Source of the DNA: Nocardia albiluteola
GTDB lineage: Bacteria > Actinomycetota > Actinomycetes > Mycobacteriales > Mycobacteriaceae
Reading direction: 5' to 3'
Length of the DNA stretch: 64,000 bases
Assembly (NCBI RefSeq): GCF_018860155.1
Contig: NZ_JAHKNI010000006.1
Span: 1 to 64,000, forward strand
Below are positions 1 to 7,891 of the stretch, one piece after another. The number at the start of each line of letters is the position of its first letter. Position 1 is the stretch's first letter. The position numbers were made by a program, and so were the translations under genes. The notes beneath the pieces are model-generated. The model was given only the letters and a program-made list of their open reading frames with translations. It was not told the DNA's origin and did no database searches.

Positions 1-110
1 CCGCCCGCCACTTCGGACTCTGGCCCACCACCATCTCCCGCATCGAACGCGGACTCCAACGCGACGACGAACTCGCCAACACCTACAGACAATGGCTCAC
101 AACCGCTTGA
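1..110 (+). CDS. 3' end of an unidentified protein, cut by the window edge
   Basis: An open frame enters from the left edge and stops at TGA 108-110, giving about 35 residues. The stretch WPTTISRIERG followed by LQRDDELANTYRQWL has the rhythm of a helix-turn-helix recognition helix and then an amphipathic helix. This would fit the C-terminus of a transposase or a DNA-binding regulator. The codon pattern is strongly C-ending, as in neighbouring genes, so I think it is real coding sequence. No family can be named from so short a piece. Confidence 0.4.
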   Translation, partial: ARHFGLWPTTISRIERGLQRDDELANTYRQWLTTA

Positions 111-168
111 CAGCAATAGGAGCATCAGGTCGCCGCGAATGTCGTTGCCGCGGCGCCCGGACGCGCGG

Positions 169-633
169 TCAGGATTCGGCGAGCTGCGGGGGAAAGCCGC
201 CGGTCGCGACGGGGCCCCACCGCTCGATGTGGATGCGGATCAGCGACTTGTCCTGGCGCGCCATGGCCTCTCGGTATTCGTCCCAGTCCGGGTGCTCGCC
301 GGAGATGCAGCGGAAGTATTCGACGAGTCCGTCCAGGGCCTCGGGCATGTCGAGCACCTCGGCCCGGCCGTCGACCTGCACGTAGGGACCGTTCCAGTCG
401 TCGGACAGCACGCAGATCGAGACCCGGGGGTCGCGGCGGGCGTTGACCGCCTTGGCGCGCGCCGGGTAGGTCGAGACCACAAGGCAGCCGTCCGACGCGA
501 GTCCGCAGGTCACCGGCGAGAGTTGCGGGCTGCCGTCGGCCCGGGAGGTCTGCAGCACGGCGCGGTGCCGCGGGCGCAGGAACTCCAGCAGGGCGTCGTG
601 CTCGACGCGGTCGGCGGTGGCGATCCGGGGCAT
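169..633 (-). CDS. PPOX-class (split-barrel) F420/FMN-dependent oxidoreductase
   Basis: A 154-residue protein of the pyridoxamine-5'-phosphate-oxidase-like split-barrel fold, a cytoplasmic flavin- or F420-binding family abundant in actinomycetes (Rv1155-like). The N-terminal part has the usual pattern LLEFLRPRHRAVLQTSRADG, then QLSPVTCGL. After it come the basic AKAVNARRDPRVSICVLSDD cofactor-edge segment, the VDGRAEVLD strand and a C-terminal IRIHIERWG strand. The start is ATG 631-633 with GAGAGGATC just upstream; the frame stays open far upstream, but that part is the antisense of the cutinase gene. It is divergent from the cutinase gene. The substrate and the choice of F420 over FMN cannot be read from sequence. 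Confidence 0.85.
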   Translation of the reverse strand: MPRIATADRVEHDALLEFLRPRHRAVLQTSRADGSPQLSPVTCGLASDGCLVVSTYPARAKAVNARRDPRVSICVLSDDWNGPYVQVDGRAEVLDMPEALDGLVEYFRCISGEHPDWDEYREAMARQDKSLIRIHIERWGPVATGGFPPQLAES

Positions 634-777
634 CGGTGATCCTCTCGGGTGGGCGGTGGGACACGATTGTTTGTTCCATCTTGTAACACCGATCGCTCCG
701 GCGACGACTTCTCCGGTGGTGCATGGTCCTCGGGGGGACCGGTTCCGACACTCGTCACTTCGGATATGGGATCGAGC

Positions 778-2670
778 ATGGCTTTCAATTTCTCGGCTTG
801 TCGGGACTTCGTGGTGCGGCACCGTATTGCCGCGGCGGTTGCGGCCCCGGTGGCGCTGGGCGCGGCGGCGGTCGTCGCCGTTGCGGTGCTTCCCGCAAAC
901 GCTCCGCGAACCGACGCCACACGGCTCACGGCATCGGTGACCGAATGCCACGACATGGTGACCATCTCGATCGCCGGGCGCAACGACAGCCCCAACGCGA
1001 GCACGACGAAGATGCTGCTCGGGGCCGATGGCAAGCCGCTGCCGGCCGCGCTGTCGGACGATTACCACAGCACCTGGGAGGATCCGGTCGTCAACGCGCC
1101 CAAGAGTGCGGTCGTCAATGGCAATTACGCCGCGGTGTACATCGCGTACCCGGCGAACATGAGCACGTACGAGGACGCGGTGAACACCGGCGTCGCCAAC
1201 ACCGAGAGCGTGATGGAGCAGATCCGCCAGGCCTGCCCCACAACGAAATTCGCGATCGTCGGCTACAGCGAGGGCGCCGACGTGGCGCGCCGCGTCGCGA
1301 TGCAGATCGGCAATCAGACCGCGCCGCAGAGCGGTACGTACGGCATCGTCGACCCGAAGAACGTCACCGGCGTCGTCATCCTCGCCGACAACGGCCGCTC
1401 GGCGAATGAGGCGCCGTTCCCCGGCGCGCAGAATCCCTACGGCAACCCCGACGGCTTCGATACGAAGTATCAGACCGGGGCCACGCCGATCTCCGGGCAG
1501 GGCGCCATGCAGGACAACAGCGGCGGGTTCGGCGCGCTGAGCGGCCGGGTCGCCTCGTTCTGCTCCGAGGGCGATCTGACGTGTGCTGCACCCCAGAATA
1601 TTTCGCTGCTGCAGCTGGCCGCGAACGTCGGCAGGCAGCTGAATGTCGATGGGCTGCAGAACAACGGACTCACCCCGGCGACCGGGCAGGACGTGGCCGT
1701 CACCCTGGCCAAGATCGGCTTCAACGCCTTCCAGTACATCCAGTCGCAGCCGAACTGGATGGCGAGCAACGAAACCCTGCTCCAGGTGCTGATCAAGGTC
1801 TCCGATCCGGAGTACAAGCCGGGGCAGCAGACGACGGATCCGGCTCCCGCGCAGAATATTTCGAGCAATCAGCTGGAGCCGCTGGCCTACCTGCCGCAGA
1901 AGGTGTTCAACGAGATCGTCGGCGACATCGTGACCAATCAGAACACCATCCCGGTGCTCCTGAGCGATCCGTATCAGCTCACCCTGGGGCCCAACGGAAC
2001 CGGCCACCACTTCGACTACTGGCGCGACTCCAACCCCGCCGACGGTAAGCCGCTGACCTCGGCGCAGTACGCCGCCGCCTGGCTCACCCACCTGGCCCAG
2101 CAGGCCCAGTCGGGTCAGAAGGTCGACCCGACCTCGGCGGTGCAGGCGCAGGACGTCGCCTTGGTGAACAAGGACGTGGCCGATACGAAGGCCACCGACG
2201 CGCGGAACGCCTCCACACCGACGACGATGACGGTGACCGCACCCGCGAAGCCGACGACAACGAAGAGCCCGGGCGCTACGACGACGACCACGACGACGAC
2301 CAGCCCGGCCCCGACTACGACGACAACATCGAACGCGAGCCCGACGACCACCACGACCTCGACGACAGCTCCGACAACGACGAGTCCGTCGTCGACCACG
2401 ACGACGCCCACCGCGTCACCGACCACGACGAAGCCCGCCGCGTCGACGACCACCAAGCCTGCCCCGGCGCAGGCCATCGCCAGAATCCCGGCCGGGCAAC
2501 TCCCGGCCACCGAGTCGTCGACCCAAACCTCCAGCACGACAACCAAATCGGCGCCGACCACGACCCCGGTGCCGACGACCACGCCGGCTTCGGGCACCAC
2601 CACGACCGGCGCCCGACCGACCGCGCCGACGACCGAACCTCTTCCGCCGACGACAACCCCCGCCAACTGA
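778..2670 (+). CDS. secreted cutinase-family serine esterase with Thr/Pro-rich tail
   Basis: A 630-residue cutinase-like alpha/beta hydrolase, expected to act outside the membrane on ester or lipid substrates. Residues 1-42 form a signal peptide or anchor: basic RDFVVRHR, a long Ala/Val core, then ANA. The nucleophile elbow is GYSEGAD (Ser164). The acid lies in the disulfide-framed motif CSEGDLTC (Asp266 between Cys262 and Cys269), and a late His pair is at 410-411 (GHHFDYW). From about residue 480 the protein is almost pure Thr/Pro/Ser/Ala, repeatedly TTTT and PTTT, like a cell-wall-spanning or glycosylated stalk. Classical cutinases are near 200 residues, so both the core and the tail are long. 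ATG 766 is an alternative start four codons upstream; neither has a strong ribosome site. Confidence 0.85.
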   Translation: MAFNFSACRDFVVRHRIAAAVAAPVALGAAAVVAVAVLPANAPRTDATRLTASVTECHDMVTISIAGRNDSPNASTTKMLLGADGKPLPAALSDDYHSTWEDPVVNAPKSAVVNGNYAAVYIAYPANMSTYEDAVNTGVANTESVMEQIRQACPTTKFAIVGYSEGADVARRVAMQIGNQTAPQSGTYGIVDPKNVTGVVILADNGRSANEAPFPGAQNPYGNPDGFDTKYQTGATPISGQGAMQDNSGGFGALSGRVASFCSEGDLTCAAPQNISLLQLAANVGRQLNVDGLQNNGLTPATGQDVAVTLAKIGFNAFQYIQSQPNWMASNETLLQVLIKVSDPEYKPGQQTTDPAPAQNISSNQLEPLAYLPQKVFNEIVGDIVTNQNTIPVLLSDPYQLTLGPNGTGHHFDYWRDSNPADGKPLTSAQYAAAWLTHLAQQAQSGQKVDPTSAVQAQDVALVNKDVADTKATDARNASTPTTMTVTAPAKPTTTKSPGATTTTTTTTSPAPTTTTTSNASPTTTTTSTTAPTTTSPSSTTTTPTASPTTTKPAASTTTKPAPAQAIARIPAGQLPATESSTQTSSTTTKSAPTTTPVPTTTPASGTTTTGARPTAPTTEPLPPTTTPAN

Positions 2671-2840
2671 ATCACCGCGGGTCGTATCCCCGCCGCGGCC
2701 CGGAATCGCTCGACCTCCGGGATCGGCTCCGGCTCGTCGACTTCTTCCTCGGTCGGCCGGTCGTAGATCTCGCTGGGCGTGTCGTCCGGCGGGCTTCCGG
2801 AAACCAGGTCCTACGACATGGCGGCTAAACTGCTGCACCC

Positions 2841-3389
2841 ATGGCTCTCAGTGCAACCCTGTACACCTTCACCGTCCAGCTGGCCGACGTGGATCGCGGG
2901 GTCTATGAGGATCTGGAATTGCGGTTGGCGCGCCATCCCTCCGAGACGGCCGAGTTCATGGTGACGCGCCTGCTGGCCTACTGCCTGGAGTACCGGGACG
3001 GAATCGCGTTCAGCGACGGCGGCGTCTCCTCCACCGACGAGCCCGCGGTGCTGGTGCGCGACCTGACGGGGCGCGTGACCGACTGGATCGAGGTCGGTGC
3101 GCCGGATGCGGACCGGCTGCACCGCGCCGCCAAGCTGGCCGACAGGGTCGCGATCTATACGCACCGCGAGCCGGCCAAGGTGCTGGCGCCGCTCACCGGC
3201 AAGCGCATCCACCGCGCCGAGGAGATCCCGCTCTACGCCTTCGAACGCGCCGCCATCGACACCGCCGTAGCGGCCCTGGATCGCCGCAACACCGCCGGGC
3301 TGTCGGTTACCGAACGCCAGCTCTACCTGACCCTGAACGGCGCCGATGTGAGCACCCCGATAACCGAACACCGGATTCCCGGCGCCTGA
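2841..3389 (+). CDS. yaeQ: YaeQ family protein
   Basis: A 182-residue full-length YaeQ protein. The family has a PD-(D/E)XK nuclease-like fold and no settled function; an E. coli role related to RfaH has been proposed. Recognisable parts are the opening TLYTFTVQLADVDRGVYEDL, the central FMVTRLLAYCLEY and the DEPAVLVRDLTG strand. The stretch IEVGAPDADRLHRAAK contains the catalytic-like Glu, and IYTHREP follows. The start is ATG 2841; no strong ribosome site is visible, and a short leader or leaderless translation is possible. It converges on the mycolyltransferase-like gene, with 7 bp between the two stop codons. Confidence 0.9.
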   Translation: MALSATLYTFTVQLADVDRGVYEDLELRLARHPSETAEFMVTRLLAYCLEYRDGIAFSDGGVSSTDEPAVLVRDLTGRVTDWIEVGAPDADRLHRAAKLADRVAIYTHREPAKVLAPLTGKRIHRAEEIPLYAFERAAIDTAVAALDRRNTAGLSVTERQLYLTLNGADVSTPITEHRIPGA

Positions 3390-3396
3390 TTCCCGA

Positions 3397-4452
3397 TCAG
3401 GCGATGCCGAGCCCGCTGGCCAAGGTCGGCCAGGAATCGTGCAGGGGCGCTTGCCAATACGGCCAGGAGTGGGTTCCGACCGGATAGAACTTCACCGTGG
3501 ACGGGATGTTCTCGACGTGCAGTTCGGCATCGAAGGCGAGGGTGCAGTCGTGCGCGCCCTTCTCGATCGCCACGGCCTGCGCCTCGGTGGTCGGCCAGGT
3601 CCACGACGGGTCGAAGGTGTTGTCCGCGGGTCCCGGTATGCCCGAGGCCACCGAGACGAACAGCGGCTTGCCCCGGAGCGGGCCGGTGTGCAGGACGACG
3701 TCGTGCGCGGCCCACTGCGGATTGAGCTCGATGCCCCACATGTTGTCCGGATTGCCGCCACGCTCGATCACCGCGGCCCGCACGTACGCCTGCCCGATGC
3801 TGCCGGTGAACAGGCAGCCGCTGTAGGAGCCGACCGCGCGATACAGCGATGGGTTCCGGAAGGCCAGCGCCATCGCGGCCTGGCCGCCCATCGACACCCC
3901 GGCCACCGCGTCGACGCCGTTGCCGTGGAAGGTGCCGTCCATCAGCGGCGGAAGTTCCTGTGTCAGAAAGGTTTCCCACTGGTTGTGACCGAGCTTGGGA
4001 TCGTCGCGCAGCCAGTTGGTGTAGAAGGTGCCGCCGCCGCCCACCGGCATCACGACGGTCACCGGCTTGTTCGAAAAGAAGTTCACCGCATCGGTTTTCA
4101 GCGTCCAGGTGCTCTGCCCCTCGGACGCGTCCGCGCCGTTGCCGTCGAGCAGGTAGAGCGTCGGATGCGGGGTGGTGGCGGCCGCAGGCAGCAGCACATC
4201 CAGCTGCACCACGCGCTGCAGGGCCGGGGACTGCACGTACACCTCCAGCCACCGGTCGGTGCGCTTGACGATGTGGTCGATCGTGGCCTGCGCCGAGGCC
4301 ATCGGCGGCGCCACCACCATCAGGGTGAGCATGGCGAACACGGTTCCCGTGATCGTCAGCGCCCGGCGCAGCAGTGCCTGCTGGTGCAGCAGGCGGTCTC
4401 TCGCGCCGCGGGTCATCCGAAAACGGTGTGGTGCTGAGAGATTCGAAGCCAT
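3397..4452 (-). CDS. secreted mycolyltransferase/antigen-85-like esterase
   Basis: A 351-residue alpha/beta hydrolase of the esterase/mycolyltransferase family. Members move mycolic acids onto trehalose or arabinogalactan at the cell envelope. The N-terminus has a long basic lead, a hydrophobic stretch and a cleavage site near MASAQA, so it is exported. The LDGNGADASEGQSTW region resembles the oxyanion-side loop of antigen 85. The nucleophile elbow is GVSMGG with Ser187, and a late His328 sits in GTHSWPYW. The start is ATG 4450-4452, preceded by AGGACAGGC; the frame continues 33 codons upstream without a signal-like sequence. Presence of this family supports a mycolate-producing host. Confidence 0.87.
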   Translation of the reverse strand: MASNLSAPHRFRMTRGARDRLLHQQALLRRALTITGTVFAMLTLMVVAPPMASAQATIDHIVKRTDRWLEVYVQSPALQRVVQLDVLLPAAATTPHPTLYLLDGNGADASEGQSTWTLKTDAVNFFSNKPVTVVMPVGGGGTFYTNWLRDDPKLGHNQWETFLTQELPPLMDGTFHGNGVDAVAGVSMGGQAAMALAFRNPSLYRAVGSYSGCLFTGSIGQAYVRAAVIERGGNPDNMWGIELNPQWAAHDVVLHTGPLRGKPLFVSVASGIPGPADNTFDPSWTWPTTEAQAVAIEKGAHDCTLAFDAELHVENIPSTVKFYPVGTHSWPYWQAPLHDSWPTLASGLGIA

Positions 4453-4630
4453 GCCTGTCCTGTATCTCGAAAACGTCTGCCGGGGTGGCACTTTACGTTG
4501 TTTCGGTCGGGTCGGCGCGCCACGAGGACCCGGACTCCAGGTCGGTTTCATCCCCTAAGGGGCCCGGCGGTCCGCGCGGGTTGCTCGTAAGTATCCGGGG
4601 CAGCTTATCCGGCACCGCGGTCGGTGACCG

Positions 4631-5107
4631 TCATGCTGTCGGGCAGGGAGTGTCGGGGAGGGGCCTCTTGAATCCGATGTGTGTCGGTTCGAAGCCGAGC
4701 CGTTCGTAGAACCGGTGCGCCTCGGTGCGGCTCGCGTCCGATGTCAATTGCACCAGCACGCAACCGCGTTCGTGGGCGCGCCGGACACATTCCTCGATCA
4801 GCCTCGTGCCCAGCCCGCTGCCGCGCGCCCCGCTCGCGACCCGCACGGCCTCAATCTGCCCGCGCATCGCGCCGCGCCGGGACAATCCGGCCAGGAAGCT
4901 CACCTGCGCCGTCCCGACGACCCGCCCCGCCTGCTCGGCCACCAGCAGCAACTGCTTGCCGTCGCTGTCGATGTCACGGAACGCGGACTCGTACGGTTCC
5001 AGATCCGACACCGATTCACGCGCGCTACCCAGCGGATCGTCGGCGAGCATGGTCACGATCTCCGGCAGGTCGGCAGCCGTCGCGCGGCGAAAGATGATCT
5101 CGTCCAT
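4631..5107 (-). CDS. GNAT family N-acetyltransferase
   Basis: A 158-residue cytoplasmic acetyl-CoA-dependent N-acetyltransferase. The opening IIFRRATAADLPEIVTML is the usual beta1-alpha1 of the GNAT fold. LLVAEQAGRVVGTAQVSFL is the beta3-beta4 hairpin, and the acetyl-CoA pyrophosphate loop reads RVASGARGSGLGTRLIEE. The C-terminal LTSDASRTEAHRFYERLGFEP is the standard alpha4-beta6-beta7 arrangement with its conserved Tyr. The substrate is unknown: ribosomal, amino-sugar or antibiotic targets are all possible. It lies head-to-tail with the downstream esterase gene but 178 bp away, so co-transcription is uncertain. Confidence 0.88.
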   Translation of the reverse strand: MDEIIFRRATAADLPEIVTMLADDPLGSARESVSDLEPYESAFRDIDSDGKQLLLVAEQAGRVVGTAQVSFLAGLSRRGAMRGQIEAVRVASGARGSGLGTRLIEECVRRAHERGCVLVQLTSDASRTEAHRFYERLGFEPTHIGFKRPLPDTPCPTA

Positions 5108-5153
5108 TCGTCGATGACATCACGTCGGAGCCCCCGCTGAAACCGTTTCAGGG

Positions 5154-5660
5154 TCAGTCCGACGCCTCGGAGTCCCACAGGTGCGACATCATCACCGGAT
5201 ACCGAACCGGTCGTACCTCGGTGAAGGTGATGTCGCGGACGTGAGTGAAATCAGACCACAGCAGCCTGCCGCCCTTCAGCAGCCGCATCGGCCGGACCCG
5301 CCGCCGGACCAGCTCGAGCTCGGCGGTGGTCGCGGGACGCCGCGCGGACGCGGTCCCGTACAGCCGAACCCCGGGCGGCGCGCCGAAGCGCCCGGCCAGC
5401 AGCGAGCGGAACCAGAACAGCGATCCGCTGTCGACCGCCATCAGGCACACCCGCGGCTCGGCATCCAGATTGCGGGCGAGCGCATCGGTGTATTGATCGA
5501 AGTAATAGCCGGTGTGATCCTCACGCAGAAACAGCGTCCCCACCGGCGTGACGTTGGGCATCCCATCCGCACCCACCGACGCGATGGCGAAATGCCCCGT
5601 CGACCGTTGCGCCCGCGCCACAACCCGCCGAACCTGCTCCCAGTGCCCCTCGACGTTCAC
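5154..5660 (-). CDS. pyridoxamine 5'-phosphate oxidase family (FMN-binding) protein
   Basis: About 168 residues of a PPOX-like flavin-binding split barrel. The core shows HFAIASVGADGMPNVTPVGT, the typical first strands, then GYYFDQYTDALARNLDAEPRVCLMAVDSG, the basic cofactor-contact region. VRLYGTASARR and RPMRLLKGGRLLWSD follow. I chose GTG 5658-5660 because AGGGG sits six bases upstream and the domain begins at once. A TTG at 5711 would add 17 residues with no ribosome site. It shares the leftward strand with the GNAT gene, 46 bp away, so an operon is plausible. The reaction is not identifiable. Confidence 0.75.
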   Translation of the reverse strand: MNVEGHWEQVRRVVARAQRSTGHFAIASVGADGMPNVTPVGTLFLREDHTGYYFDQYTDALARNLDAEPRVCLMAVDSGSLFWFRSLLAGRFGAPPGVRLYGTASARRPATTAELELVRRRVRPMRLLKGGRLLWSDFTHVRDITFTEVRPVRYPVMMSHLWDSEASD

Positions 5661-5992
5661 CGCCCACCCCTGCGCATGCCTTCGATCCAGCCGAAACCCA
5701 TACGTGCGCAAGGGATACCGCTTCCCGTGTGTCGCATGTATCGCAGGCTAACAGCGCCTCGGTCAGCACGCACCACCCTTCGGCAACTCGTCGTTGCCCA
5801 GGACCACCTCCGGGCAATGTCTCGCAAGTTTCGATCGGCATTGGTGTGAATCTCATCACGAATGCGCGAACCGAGCCTTCGTTTCGATCCACGCCGACGC
5901 CGCCAACGCCCGTCACCCGCTGAAGAACCACCCCGCAACCTCGCCGGACGAACCTCCCCGAGGCGCGTGTATCCCCAGGTAAACACGCGATT

Positions 5993-6021
5993 TTGGCCGA
6001 CGGCGACCAATGCGCTAAAGT
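5993..6021 (+). promoter_or_regulatory. sigma70-type promoter of tRNA-Asn
   Basis: A -35-like TTGGCC (5993-5998) and a -10-like TAAAGT (6016-6021) are separated by exactly 17 bp and lie 37 bp upstream of the tRNA 5' end. The roughly 330-bp stretch from 5661 to 5992 shows no convincing gene. It holds only the upstream ends of the divergent PPOX gene and this promoter. Confidence 0.6.
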
Positions 6022-6058
6022 TTCTCCTCGGCCCGCCCGATAGGACGAGCCGGAGCAA

Positions 6059-6131
6059 TCCCCTATAGCTCAATTGGCAGAGCAGCCGACTGTTAATCGG
6101 CAGGTTTCTGGTTCGAGTCCAGATGGGGGAG
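6059..6131 (+). tRNA. tRNA-Asn (GTT)
   Basis: A 73-nt cloverleaf. The acceptor TCCCCTA pairs with TGGGGGA, followed by discriminator G. The D stem is GCTC/GAGC, the anticodon stem CCGAC/.. encloses CTGTTAA (anticodon GTT), and the T arm is TCTGG-TTCGAGT-CCAGA. CCA is not encoded. The last 35 bases belong to the 36-bp sequence duplicated at the far end of the island, so the tRNA gene serves as the attachment site and stays intact after integration. Confidence 0.97.
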
Positions 6132-6132
6132 C
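6097..6132 (+). repeat. attL: 36-bp direct repeat inside tRNA-Asn
   Basis: A 36-bp sequence starting TCGGCAGGTTTCTGG and ending GATGGGGGAGC. It is identical to 36211-36246; the bases just outside differ on both sides (A versus G upstream, C versus A downstream). It covers the 3' part of the anticodon stem, the variable loop, the T arm and the 3' acceptor strand, the classic crossover region for tyrosine integrases. Confidence 0.93.
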
Positions 6133-6137
6133 CGAAA

Positions 6138-6177
6138 AGGCCCCTGACCAGCGCGCAAGCGCAAAGGTCAGGGGCCT
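6138..6177. terminator. island-borne hairpin just after the tRNA
   Basis: A perfect 12-bp stem (AGGCCCCTGACC at 6138-6149, GGTCAGGGGCCT at 6166-6177) with a 16-nt loop, placed between the tRNA and the convergent integrase. It lacks a U-tract, so it may act as a bidirectional or processing-type terminator. It belongs to the island, and in effect replaces the tRNA terminator that integration moved away. Confidence 0.6.
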
Positions 6178-6196
6178 AATTCGTACCTGGATCTAT

Positions 6197-7589
6197 CTAT
6201 GGTCCAGAAAGTGTCCATAAACTCTGGGCGCGTCCACTTTCGTCGTGATCTTGTTCGGCATTGTCGTGACCATGCATCACTGCTTCGTGGACCAGGGCAG
6301 CCGCCTGGTGATGGACTCGGCCGCGAGCCATGTATTTGCGCTGAGTTCATCGCGGGATCGGCGTATTGCAGCACATCAGCGGTCACGCGCGCGGACAGGC
6401 CGGCGTCATCGAGTAGTAGTGCCATGAACTTGCGGAACGAGTAGGGCACCAGATCATCGGGTAGCTCCAACGCTTCTCGGACTCTTTGCCACTGATGCTT
6501 GACGTTCACTGGGTCGCGCAGCGTCCAGCCGAACGAGGGAAAAATGAGGTCCACCGTATAGGTCGGCGGCGGCGGGTTTTCGCGCTTCCGTGCTTGCAAC
6601 CGTTCCCAGCGGCGGTCGAGGATCTCGACGGCGAAATCCGGCAGGGCGATCTCACCCTGTGGATTCTTCAGATCGTTGTCCTTGACGACTCGGACGAGAC
6701 CTTTGCCTTTGACGCGGATAGCCTTGCCGACGGTGCGGATCGTCTTCTTCTTGCGTTTGTAAAACGGCCACGCCAAACCCAAGATCTGGCTGGGGCGCTG
6801 CCCGATGGCCGCGGTGAGCGCCATCAGGTCCGCGAGATCTGCATCCTCGCAATACTCGGCGACGGTCGGCGGTGTGTAGGAACGGATTCCACGCTGCTGC
6901 TCGGCTTCGGTGAGCTTGCGTGGACACGGCACGGTCGACCAGTACAGCGAGGCCAGAATGAAACGCAGATTCTCGACCTCGATGACGCCGGCGCCGCCGG
7001 TGCGACCCTTGGGTGCGACGTTTTCCGGGATCTCCGCTTCTCGAACAGGATTCACGTCGATCGCCGCCTTACACACCGCGAACCGGAACATACCCGACAG
7101 CATCGATCGTGCGTTCAGCATCGATGCGCGCCCATGCCCGTCGGCCACCGAGTCCAGGAAGGCCTCCGCGGTAGCGGTTTTGAACTCGTCGGGCCCGATG
7201 CGGCGGTACCCGTACTGCTGAACCAGCATCGCCGCCCAGCGATCATAGGAGCGCAGAGTGCCGTCGGCACGGTCCTTCTTGATCAAGTGCGCGCGGTAGA
7301 ACGTCCATAGCTGAGCCACAGTGGTCCGCGCTGTCACCTGAGAATCGGTCTCGGGCGACAATAGTGCCGCAGCCGCCCTGACCGCCGCCTCTGCTCGACT
7401 TCCATCTCGATCGGGAATCCGGCGGCCGATGCTGTCGTAGTGTTCCGGCGATACCCGCCTCACCCGCCGAGGTTTGCCGATTCGATCTCTGACCCAAGTT
7501 GCCGCTTGCCAGTGGCCTGGGCGGATCTCGGTCAAAGTCACGGCACCTGGGACACCCAGCGGGCGAGGCGGTCGGCCGGTCCTAGCCAT
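6197..7589 (-). pseudogene. int: tyrosine-recombinase integrase, frameshifted before the catalytic Tyr
   Basis: A site-specific integrase of the phage/actinomycete type that would recombine the tRNA-Asn attachment site. It starts at ATG 7587-7589 with GAAGGGCGAG upstream and overlaps the excisionase by 8 bp. Visible parts are an N-terminal SAM-like domain (TVAQLWTFYRAHLIKKDRADG), the catalytic-core Arg region (AAIGQRPSQILGLAW) and YSFRKFMALLLDDAGL with the second Arg. Next comes the His-box counterpart VLQYADPAMNSAQ. The continuous frame then reads into nonsense. One base over, the expected ending appears: YMARGRVHHQAAALVHEAV, ending at TAG 6197-6199. The shift lies near 6333-6337. Either the gene is dead, or expression needs frameshifting, or the base is an assembly error. 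Confidence 0.8.
6202..6223 (+). repeat. left 22-bp repeat, candidate integrase arm site
   Basis: Reads GTCCAGAAAGTG followed by TCCATAAACT. It matches 36051-36072 at 19 of 22 positions in the same orientation. Each copy contains two GTCCA units 11 bp apart, about one helical turn. The copies lie about 70 bp inside the left core repeat and about 140 bp inside the right one, as arm-type integrase sites do. Confidence 0.5.
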
Positions 7590-7854
7590 GGCGGTGATCT
7601 CGCCCTTCGTCGGTCTGCATCGCCTCCATAGCGGCGCGGAGGGCACCGACATTCCAGAGATAGCGCCGTCCCCGTCGCTTCGGCTTGGGCAGGGCGAACG
7701 GCGCGCTGCCCTCACGGTGCCACCGCCGGAGTACCTCCGGGTGACAATGGATGATTCGAGCGGCCTCGTTCGTGTACGCCCACTCCGAGGACACTGGCGT
7801 GTCCGTCGCAGTGACCATAGATGCGACACCGAATTCGTCTGTGTAGGTGGTCAT
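7582..7854 (-). CDS. xis: excisionase / MerR-like helix-turn-helix protein
   Basis: A 90-residue protein with the short winged-helix layout of actinomycete excisionases: YTNEAARIIHCHPEVLRRWH is the HTH, followed by a basic wing (KPKRRGRRYLW) and a short acidic-basic tail. Family members bend DNA near the attachment site and steer the integrase toward excision. The start is ATG 7852-7854 with AAAGGATC upstream. Its stop overlaps the integrase start by 8 bp, which implies translational coupling. The gene looks intact although the integrase does not. Confidence 0.85.
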   Translation of the reverse strand: MTTYTDEFGVASMVTATDTPVSSEWAYTNEAARIIHCHPEVLRRWHREGSAPFALPKPKRRGRRYLWNVGALRAAMEAMQTDEGRDHRHG

Positions 7855-7891
7855 TTGATGGATCCTTTCCCGAATTAACGGATGGGTCGCT

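Noticed and set aside
634..2091. Long open frame on the minus strand continuous with the first PPOX gene
   Set aside because: It is the antisense of the cutinase gene, with low-complexity Arg/Val/Gly translation; the PPOX protein begins at the ATG at 633 with its own ribosome site.
2280..2460. Tandem ACGACG/ACCACG-type DNA repeats
   Set aside because: They are the coding sequence of the Thr/Pro stalk of the cutinase, not a separate repeat element.
2671..2808. Minus-strand reading SEIYDRPTEEEVDEPEP with natural-looking composition
   Set aside because: A stop closes it upstream with no usable start codon, and downstream it runs into the antisense of the cutinase tail. At most it is a fragment of a lost gene.
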